The notes below the pieces were generated by a model, which did not search any database, was not told where the DNA came from, and saw only the letters and a program-made list of their open reading frames with translations. This document shows, in pieces, positions 55,501 to 64,000 of a stretch of DNA of 64,000 nt. The first letter of the stretch is position 1; each line of letters begins with the position of its first letter. The stretch spans positions 12,943,679 through 13,007,678 of the forward strand of contig JBBMNZ010000002.1 in the NCBI GenBank assembly GCA_037954325.1. The letters run 5' to 3'. The position numbers and the translations under genes are program-made. Source of the stretch: Fistularia commersonii (lineage: Eukaryota; Chordata; Actinopteri; Syngnathiformes; Fistulariidae).

Positions 55501-58500
55501 ATTCAAAGGATTTGGCTTCAACACTTTTCAGATAGTTGTGTTGTTTTCTTCTGTAAGGGTACTCAAGGGCCCAGAGGAATCACAGGTCTTCCAGGTCCCA
55601 AAGGAGAAGCTGTAAGTTTACGATCATATAATGAATAAGATGTATATGCTCTTTCATGTTGTGAACTAATTAATTTGATCTACCCTTTTTCTTGCCAGGG
55701 GTTACCAGGTGTGAATGGCCGTGAGGGTATTCCTGGGATGCCAGGAGCAAAGGTATAGAGATGCAGTCCCAGTTTGTAGTAATAGGAAAATAATCATCTT
55801 CATTTTTGTCGCTTTGTTTTTGCCCACAGGGAGACATAGGAAAGCCAGGGCTTTCTGGAGAGGTTGGGCTTCAGGGGCTTCCTGTGAGTATGACTTTTTG
55901 ACCTGTCAAGGGTACCTCTTATATAAGGTAAAACATACTGAAAGGCTAGATGGTACTAGAGGATATTAGATGCACCCAGAAAACCTGAATAAGCGTTTCT
56001 GTATCAGAAGAAACCGATATTCCTCATGTGCAGTACCTAAATAATAACCTCCACATTGGCTTTTGGATAGAACAAAACACTAATTATCTTTTTTTTCATA
56101 AAAATACAACAAAATTTGCTATTGCATATTTGCTATGAGTTATCTTTTAAATAAAATACCTGAATCGCTCTCGTCATTATTTTCTGTACAAAACATGTTA
56201 TGCTATGATAAATTAATTGCTGCAGACAGAACTTAGCAAACCTTTCATTTTACCAATCTGTGATGAGCTTACTAAAAGCCTATGATGACATAGCCTTGGC
56301 AACAAGACTAACCTGACAGTGGTAAAATGAACAAAAAATGAACATTAACATTTCTTAAATTTTGAGAGATTACCTGATTTAAATGCTGAATACACCATCA
56401 AGCTTCTGTTTTAAGTAGGTAGCTTGTATGGGTCAGTGGCTCAGGGAATTTTTTTAACCACACCTTGTTTTGCATTGCAGTGATAGTATTATATCTCATG
56501 TTTTCCTTTTCCCTTGTTTTAGGGTTTGCCTGGATCACCTGGATCAAAAGGACTTAGTGGCCCAAAGGTTTGTTTGATCACTGGTTTAAATAAGCTGTTA
56601 TATTTCACATTAATTTCTTAATTCAAGACAGAAAACTAAGGGCTTCTTTCTTCACTCAGGGAGATTCTGGTCAATCAGGTTTCCCAGGAACATTGGGTTC
56701 AGCAGGCAAAACAGTGCGTATCAATATCCCTTGTGAATTTAATCCGAGCATTTCGATCCATGGATATAACTTCACAGTGTTAAAAACATCATTGTGTTAA
56801 TTGCTCATTTGACCATTTTAGTATACTGTATATCAGTAGGATAGCTTTGAATTTGTGGTCATCTGCTGTTTCATTGGTAAATATTACTGTTACTCCCCAG
56901 GGTGAACGTGGAGAACAGGGAGAGTTAGGGCCGTCTGGCCCAATTGGTGAACCTGTGAGTAATGCCCTGACTGTTTAAAAAAAAACCAATCTATATTTCA
57001 AAACAAACCCTGTTCCCTAACAGTTATCTTCCTAAATGCAGGGTGATGCGGGTGAACAAGGGCCAGTAGGTCCAGCTGGCAAACCAGGTGCAAGGGTAAG
57101 ATGATGTCTATCAACACACACAAAATTCAGTTTAGATTTTGTCATCTATTTAATTGGCCCCACAAAATTTACCATTAAAATTGTGGCAGGCCTTTTGTTT
57201 GTTCATATTTATAAAATTATATGTTTTTGAATGAAATGTTATAAATTCATATTTATAAAATGCATATTCTACTGTAAGTAGTAGAAAATGATAGTTAAAG
57301 ATGGAATGTAAAGATGATCCACAAAAAAACTGCACCTACATTTGAGACACGGAATGAAAAAATGCAGAAATCGAGGAAAGCCACCTGCACCGGGCATATT
57401 CCTCACTGTTTTTTTCCACTGGAAGCTTTTTTATAATGGGCCCAGACTGGATCTCACTCAAGAAGTATTTTCACAGTAAGGAGAGACCACAAAGCAGCAG
57501 GCTGAAAAAGCTCTCTGTTCCCCTGACATTCCTCAGACAGTGGGTCAGTGATCAAAGAGCAGTGTGAGATGAACACTGCAAAGAGAATAAACTGCTATTC
57601 GCAACCATGTTACATTTTAATTACGTGCCCAATATTGAGGATACTTTACCTCATATCCCCTGCTTTCTGCCCAAAAGTCTAAATTGTATGCATTCTTATT
57701 GAATATTATGCGCTATCAGTAACTTAAATGCAGTTTGAATATTTTTTTTGACAAGCTATTATTCGGAGGCATGCTCTTTTTTTGTTCTTGTTGTAGGGAC
57801 CCAAAGGTGATCCTGGGCTTCCTGGTCTTCCCGGCCCTCCTGGTGTGCCTGGGGTGAAAGGAGAGAGGGTAAGAGCGTGCAGTAACACAACTATTTTTAG
57901 ATCAAGGAATTATTTTTGTTCAGGTAGAATCGGTTGACTCAATTTTGCTTCTGTCTTTAGCGTTATTTGTTTTTCTGGTTTATTACAGGGTGATCGTGGA
58001 GAACCTGGACCAAAGGGAGAACAGGTTAAAATCTCATGTCAAATGATTGTTTTGTTGATTAACAGCAATTTAACATTTCAAAAACACGTATGTTGCCTTG
58101 CATGAATTACTGAAAAAAAATCTATTTTCATAGGGTACCCAAGGGGATGAGGGCAACCCCGGAGAAAAAGGAGATTCTGTAAATTATTCCGCTAATACAT
58201 TACAAATAATGAACATTTCTGCTCACGGGGAACATGCAGTTCATCATGTTTCTATCATTTGTCTCATAGGGTGAATCAGGGGAGCCTGGTCCTAAGGGAG
58301 AGGTGAGTAAAGAATGTAAAACTATATGATTCAATCAAGGTTTGAATCTGTTGATTATACAACTGCTTAAATACACAAATATATTTTGACATTTGCTCCA
58401 CAAGAACACAAGGAAAAAAAGGACATACATACATACATTAACATATTAGTAAATTCCAGCTATTTTAATGGCACTTTCAACTGAATGGACAACAATGGTG

Positions 58501-59300
58501 TCCAAATCTAATCCAAACTAAGAGGTCTAGCTGTGATGGATGTCCCCAAAAAAAGAAATATTGTTACACTTTCTACCTTTAATACAAATCTCAGAATCAA
58601 TACCTTTTTCCCTCCCTGGTTTCTGTGTTTTCTGATAAAGCATTTGCAAGTCTGTTTTGCATTTTCAGAATATAATAAAACATTTATTTGACAATGGTCG
58701 ATAAGAAAACATTTGCAATATTTCCATAAGGTTGGGATGGCCTCAGGTCACTCTTGTCTGTAGTAGTTTTCTGCCAAGATTATAATTTGTTTGCAAATGT
58801 ATGAAGCCATAGCACTACAATCAAATAACGAGCTGCCTTGGTCAATTAAATAATATTTTAAGATTAAAATTGTTGTTGATCTCAAAGCAGTCCTTCGGAT
58901 TGCCTCAGGTTACCCCTCAGGCTACATTTTGGACATGTATAACACACACAAACAGTGTAGAGGAGGCCTGGATGGAACTATTTACAGTGAAGCAATAACA
59001 TGTCTTACATGCAGTGTTTCCAGTTACTAAATTCTCTCCTGGTACTTTATTGTCTTTGAAGTTTGGTGTTCCTGGCGAGGTTGGAAGAAGAGGCCCTGAG
59101 GGAAGTCGAGGTCAACCTGGCATTGAAGGGCCTCCTGGCACACCTGGACCACGAGGAATGCAGGGAAACAGAGGTTCACCTGGAGTCAGAGGAAGTCAAG
59201 GTCCTGCGGTATGTCTATGAAAAAAACACATCAAAATATCCGCAATCTTTTAATATCTAATTTCTCTGCTGAGGTCACACACACACACGCACACACACAA

Positions 59301-59389
<89 letters not shown>

Positions 59390-62300
59390 AAAGGAGCACA
59401 ATGGAACTAAGGCTCAGTGTACGCAAAAGCATAATCACTCTGATACCTCACGTATGTTCAAGTGGGGATAAACATTGTTTCTGTGCTCTTCCTGACAGAG
59501 CTTTTTCCTTCTCATCATGCTAATTGATACAAATTCATATTTACATTTGTAATCAAATATTTCCAGGACCAAATCCTATGCTGAATTTTTACTGTTTATT
59601 GTTCTAGTGGGTTTATAGAACTTTTCCTCATCCAGATGAGTGAAATTCCAACTACTTTGACCCTTAAGTAACAATAAGTCTACTTTCTAACTTTACCAGA
59701 GTGCACTACACATTTTACAAGCACAAACATAATGTATATACAGATGGTTGTGAGCTGTAAAAGTCAATCAGCAATACTCTCATAACAGTCAAGCCATTAA
59801 AAGTATTGGATTATTTCAACTTGATAACAACACTGAGTCTTGATATAGCAATCTGTCATGAAATATATCATGCCATCATTTTTCCAGGGCAAAGAGCCAA
59901 GTGATCAGCACATCAAACAAGTTTGTATGCGAGTCATGCAAGGTAAGAACTGATAAGCCCCTAACCCATTTATCATTCACTTGTGCCTCATTTATGAATC
60001 TCTCCCAGAAGGCCTCCTCATAGAACCACACACGGAGCCTCGCTTCTGTTGTCTCGTTGATCTGGGTCATTGCTGAATACTCTTAAGTTCAGAAGGGAAT
60101 GTCTCATAATCTAAACATGAAATAAGCTTCAGACTCTGTTTGTTTGATGGATGAAAGATTCCTTTTTCAAGCTTTACAAATGTTTCACTGAAGATATAAC
60201 CTCTATTCGCTTCATTCTTTGGACTTGCATCTTCACAGCTCATCTCCTATACTCATTACTTTTTTATGGCAGATGTGCTGAAATATTCATTTCACCTCCA
60301 GCAGACCTATACTTCTACGCTTCAAGCAAAAGAGTCTGCCTGAGAAAGAAATCTTAAAAAGGAACCGCCAAGTAACAGCATGAATTTTCACCAGGAGTCA
60401 GAAAACTGGAATTTTAAGTACAAATACCATGTAGCAATGAGCCGCAGGAGATTAATATCGATTCTTTGTACCATGAACATACATTTTCTGTCAAAGATTG
60501 CTTGAAATAAGAAGTATTATCTCTTCCCTGGACAATTTACCAAATTTTCACTAAAAAGCTTGCAAAACAGGAGGAGCTCAAGGGAAATGATGGCCATAGT
60601 TTTACTGTGCTCTGTTCCACCCCGGAGTGAGTTCCGAGTTATGTGATGGAAAAGTGATTGAGAAGAAGTAGCAGTGTGCTACAGTGCGCTGTTGTAATTA
60701 AGTCTTAATGCTGGTGAAATGCTTTAACAGCAAGGCTTCTACAATTTTACGCAGATCTAAGAGAGATTGTTCTGACACCAACTTTTTTCACTGACAGAAA
60801 CATACCTTTCTAACAGCTTCTTCAGTCTTGTCTCCCACTTCTCCAGCAGACTGTGATGAAAACATTGCTCATGCAAACATAGTGTGGTAGATGGTCTTTA
60901 GCAGAGGTCTGGACACACCAAAGGACTTCATTCTTCTCCTCAGATATAGGCAACTTTGGCCTTTTTGTACAGTGTCTTATTGTTCTACAGCCAGTCCAGC
61001 GTATTAAGCTGTGCATGTTGGTACTTGTACTGATTCACCATTTGCACCATCCAAACTCTTGGTGTTCCCCCCTGTAATCTGGGATGTTCAACTATAGAAG
61101 TCTGTCTTTATTCCCCTTGACTTGGTGATACCGATCAACAAGTTAAAATGATAGAAGTCCTTGATGGCCTTCCTGTATTCTTGTTTGTTCTCCTCTTAAC
61201 CAGAAACAACTGTCATCAGAGAGCTTGAGGTGACAGTGACTTGAAGTGTGTCTGAAGTCTGCTTTGTAATGAGTGACAGGAAGAACGAGAGCATTGCATC
61301 CTGTGGAAATTCTGTGCTACAGTTCCTGTGCCAAAGAGCAACTCCATCAGACATACAACCATGGAGTCTAACATAGTATGAACTGGTGCTGAGGACATTA
61401 ATGGTCTATGCACTCAGTTGGCTGTGGACTCTTGCTTGCTTGCTCTCTTCCTGAGGATTGTTGGCAGAACAGTGTTAAAGTAATCAAAGATGTAAAGCAC
61501 ATGACTATTTCTGCTGTTTTAAGATGGTTGAAGGACATGCCAAGCAGGTGGCGTAGATGGTAGTGTCATCTACTGTAATGCAAACAGGGTGCATACTGCT
61601 TTTAGCTCAGGAGGCATTGGTGGTGTTTGAGTGTTAAATTTACCATGGTCTTCTCCATGTAGTGCCCTGAGTGCCAGCTTCATAGTGATTGGGCTACTTG
61701 TCTTTATTGAGGGTTTTGAGTTGAGGTTCACATTACACAGAGGAGAAATGAGTTGTTTGCTTAACATGGGATGAAAGAAGGGTCTGGAACCACTGCCAGC
61801 ATTCCATTTCTTTTTTACGCTTTCAGAAAATACAGTTTAATACCATGCTTTTGTTTTTTTAATTAAAAACTATGCATGCAACAGTTGCTTAGGTGCCGTA
61901 TCAGCAGTTTGTGATTCATCATTTTCCTCATTTTCTCTCTATTGTCCTCCAACAGAGCAGTTGGCCCAGTTAGCTGCAAGTTTAAGGAGGCCAGAGTCTG
62001 GAGTAGCTGGTCTACCAGGAAAACCTGGGCCTCCAGGGCCTCCTGGACCTCCAGGAGACAATGGCTTCCCTGGGCAGGCAGGATCCAGAGGCCTTCCAGG
62101 ACTGAAAGGACCGCCTGGAGCTCTTGGCTTAAAAGGCCCCAAAGGTATTGTATTTTCATGTATCTCCATTTCGTTCCATAAATGCCCAGCCTTCATGTTA
62201 TAATCGGTTTTGCAGGTGAAATGGGTGATAGGGGTTCCAGAGGAATGACTGTGCGAGGACCCAAAGGTCAGCCAGGAGCCCCAGGACCTTCAGGTGAATA

Positions 62301-62571
62301 GATTTTTTTTACATTCTGCTTTTTTGTTTTAAATATGATGAGAAGACTATCCCAACGAGCTATTTTGATGGTAGGTGAGCCGGGCAAACCTGGGTATGGT
62401 CAAGATGGGCGAGATGGACAGAGGGGACCTCCAGGGCGTCCAGGTCAGTCCGGTGTACCAGGGCCCCCTGGTTCAGCTGGACCTAATGGATACTGTGACC
62501 CATCAGCCTGCAACCTCCAGTCAGGGGCTGCTCATCAGTCTCTGGATGTGAAGGGACCTGCTGGCAACTAA
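49520..62571 (+). CDS. col9a1: Collagen alpha-1(IX) chain, short form, 32 exons, 675 aa
   Basis: Secreted fibril-associated (FACIT) collagen of cartilage and vitreous that coats type II fibrils as a trimer with alpha2 and alpha3(IX). Exons: 49520-49591, 50132-50185, 50291-50326, 50431-50493, 51877-51930, 52336-52371, 52458-52481, 52579-52632, 53046-53099, 53250-53282, 53381-53437, 53527-53580, 54781-54834, 54941-54994, 55085-55138, 55390-55443, 55558-55611, 55699-55752, 55830-55883, 56523-56567, 56660-56713, 56901-56954, 57042-57095, 57797-57868, 57989-58024, 58134-58178, 58270-58302, 59062-59208, 59888-59942, 61956-62144, 62216-62293, 62375-62571. They total 2028 nt in frame; 16 are exactly 54 bp, the classic collagen unit. 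Signal peptide 1-24, then COL3 to ~160, NC3 (CPNSCPPG), COL2 to ~503, NC2 ([16 protein letters not shown]), COL1 from ~540 and NC1 (YCDPSACN). The human short isoform is 678 aa and also starts MAW. Confidence 0.97.
49765..49856. mobile_element. TTAA-flanked palindromic MITE in col9a1 intron 1
   Basis: A 92-bp near-perfect palindrome bounded by TTAA on both sides. The arms read CCCTCTTATTATGTTATGGG and, inverted, TTAACATAATAAGAGGG, with GGGTCAAATTGACCC motifs inside. The TTAA ends suggest piggyBac-type mobilisation. Similar sequences are common in fish genomes. Confidence 0.8.
50494..51876 (+). other. col9a1 intron 4
   Basis: Non-coding apart from a 33-bp motif at 51799-51831 that recurs in intron 19. 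No exon-sized Gly-X-Y frame was found. Confidence 0.45.
51799..51831 (+). repeat. 33-bp intronic repeat, copy A
   Basis: Matches 31 of 33 bases with 55918-55950 in another col9a1 intron. It begins CTTATATAAGGTAAA and ends near GAAAGGCGAGA. Confidence 0.8.
53581..54780 (+). other. col9a1 intron 12 (1.2 kb)
   Basis: AT-rich intron with no recognised repeat and no extra collagen exon. Confidence 0.45.
55918..55950 (+). repeat. 33-bp intronic repeat, copy B
   Basis: Second copy of the motif at 51799-51831, starting 34 bp after a 54-bp exon. It differs at two positions. Confidence 0.8.
55951..56522 (+). other. col9a1 intron 19, remainder
   Basis: Non-coding AT-rich intron after the 33-bp motif; nothing else was identified. 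Confidence 0.4.
57096..57796 (+). other. col9a1 intron 23 (0.7 kb)
   Basis: Non-coding AT-rich intron. No repeat family or Gly-X-Y exon is visible. Confidence 0.4.
58303..59061 (+). other. col9a1 intron 27 (0.76 kb)
   Basis: Non-coding. The exon before it ends within a Gly-Glu-Y triplet that the next exon completes with Phe, so no collagen exon needs to be missing here. Confidence 0.45.
59276..59390. repeat. (CA)n microsatellite in col9a1 intron 28
   Basis: About 115 bp of CA repeat with several AAACAC and GCAC interruptions, starting about 70 bp after the 147-bp collagen exon. The Thr-His and Cys-Val ORFs on the two strands are artefacts. Confidence 0.95.
59391..59887 (+). other. col9a1 intron 28, remainder
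   Basis: AT-rich non-coding sequence up to the acceptor of the NC2 exon. Nothing further was recognised. Confidence 0.4.
60790..61790 (-). mobile_element. Decayed antisense LINE reverse-transcriptase relic in col9a1 intron 29
   Basis: Read on the minus strand in shifting frames, the segment contains [14 protein letters not shown], a stretch like [11 protein letters not shown] then [14 protein letters not shown], then [13 protein letters not shown], then [17 protein letters not shown], then LYKKAKVA. These follow, in order, blocks of the Rex1/L2-like LINE reverse transcriptase (ALTS..MK, STG.PQGTVLSPFLF, EYRKVIEDF, YKYLGVHLD..LDW, YKKG.SRLYFL). Many stops and frameshifts show it is dead. It lies antisense to the host gene. 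Confidence 0.65.
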
Positions 62572-63770
62572 GATGGAGTGGTGGAGACAGAAAGACTGTT
62601 GGACTATCCCCTTGAGCATACAACATTTTTCACACCTTCATCTCAGGAGCTGTGGTTTGTGGTGCCTCCGATCAATTAACCCCTTGTCTCAGAAGTGTTT
62701 TGTGTCGGCTACATCTCCCTCAGAAACAGTATGCCTCTTCAAGTTGTCAAAACCTCAAAACACTTTTTCTGGGTCGCAAAAATTTGGCTTCTCTATATTT
62801 TTTTGCCTGAGAAAAACTTTCAGTGAGATGCTCTGACATTTCTGTAATTAAATAAGAAGGCCAGAACATTCATCTGACTCTTTTTGCACCTGTCTACATT
62901 TTCTTCTTGCGCTCCCTATTTACACCAATTTCTGAAGTAAAAGCCCCTCTACTTTCTCGCAGAACATTTTGAAATAGTCCATAAAATAAGGTTCAGGAAC
63001 ATGTTGTTTTTTCAAACTTATTACCTGCTGTATGTCATGATGTACCTAAGATAAACCTACTGAAAGCCGCATCTTTCAAAGTATTTTCATGAATGGTCAC
63101 CCTTTCAGCTTCTCATTTCAAAATAAAACAAGGAGAGAGGGTGAAACTGTCAAGTCATACTGACTTCAGCGTGTTGTAAATCTGTAAAAATATTTGAATT
63201 GTGGTTGATTATTTTCCTACAAAACATGTGACATTTGCCTCAGTGTACAGAATAACAGAGTAATGGAGGTATATTTTAATAATAAAGGACATTCTCATTA
63301 ATGTGACAATTTAAAAAAACCCACACAATTCTGTGCTTATTTATTTTGGATTGTAGTATCAGTCTTGTGTCATTTCACAACTATGAGAAGGCACACAAAG
63401 TCCGACATTTCCTTTTTTAATTATTTTTTTAATCTAACCTCCGAAACAATACATATTTTACACTTTAAAGTTCTTTAACTCGCTGTCCTGGAGATTTTAG
63501 ATTATCATGGGCTAGATAATACAGCATACACTGTGCATTTGTTCTCACGACCTGTTGTACACGATGGAGGTTATCCAGTTGTCATCCAATTGTTTATTTT
63601 CTGAGCATTTCAAAGACAAATGTTCTACGTTTTTATGAGACGGTTTCTCTGATCATACTAAAACTATAGAATAATAATGAAAAACTCCAGCACAGCTAAA
63701 CAGAGACCATTCAGATTATTTTCTCACCTGCTGTTCCAAAGGACAAGAATAAAGATTGACATTTAAAGAA
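62572..63770 (+). other. col9a1: col9a1 3' UTR and flank
   Basis: Follows the TAA at 62569-62571. AATAAA signals lie at 63122-63127, 63281-63286 and 63748-63753, so alternative 3' ends are possible. No further gene is recognised up to the window end at 64000. Confidence 0.6.
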
Positions 63771-64000
63771 GACTATAACTATCTATCGTCTTTCAATTTA
63801 TTTGTGTATACTTCGTAAAAACTTGGAATGAAACAAAATGAATCAATTAATTAAACTGATTATAAATGCCTGGGGCTAGCTGTAGCCCCGATTAATGTAG
63901 GATGATGGCCTGGAATAACCGTGATAACAAAAATGATAATTATTTATGAAGTTAGTGCTATACAAAGTGCCATCTCCTGTTCTCGATTTACATATGAACA

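Noticed and set aside
59211..59471. Thr-His repeat protein
   Set aside because: Translation of the CA microsatellite in col9a1 intron 28.

Overview
This is vertebrate nuclear DNA, almost certainly from a ray-finned (teleost) fish. The genes are split by GT-AG introns, the proteins are vertebrate orthologues, and the interspersed repeats are of fish type: a Rex1/L2-like LINE, a Tc1-like element, a TTAA-bounded palindromic MITE and long dinucleotide arrays. There is no bacterial, phage or CRISPR content. All gene models were read by eye from splice sites and reading frame.

Layout, left to right. (1) The last coding exon of an SLC35F-family transporter, probably slc35f3, on the plus strand at 426-667. 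(2) A three-exon orphan class A GPCR on the minus strand at 2690-5249, convergent with slc35f3; their poly(A) signals face each other around 2545-2564. (3) tarbp1 on the minus strand at 5711-17514, 28 coding exons, encoding a tRNA 2'-O-ribose methyltransferase homologue with an intact C-terminal SPOUT domain. (4) frmd1 on the minus strand at 18590-23459, 13 coding exons, 578 aa, a FERM protein of the FRMD1/FRMD6 (Willin) family, with a likely 5' non-coding exon near 26.73-26.9 kb. (5) fam135a on the minus strand at 28994-42026, 19 coding exons, 1359 aa, ending in a DUF676 lipase-like domain, with a non-coding first exon near 43.36 kb. (6) col9a1 on the plus strand at 49520-62571, 32 exons, 675 aa, the alpha1 chain of type IX collagen in its short form. 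Spacers hold UTRs, microsatellites and decayed transposons.

The genes do not form a pathway: they cover transport, signalling, tRNA modification, cortical scaffolding, a putative lipase and cartilage matrix. Their order is informative. In human, slc35f3 and tarbp1 lie together on 1q42, fam135a and col9a1 lie together on 6q13, and FRMD1 is on 6q27, so the window joins two human syntenic blocks.

I did not find an undescribed molecular system. The best leads are the apparent absence of NC4 exons upstream of col9a1, the unassigned GPCR, a GC-AG intron in frmd1, a splice-phase conflict in tarbp1, and several palindromic repeats, including one relic family present twice and a MITE inside the first intron of col9a1.
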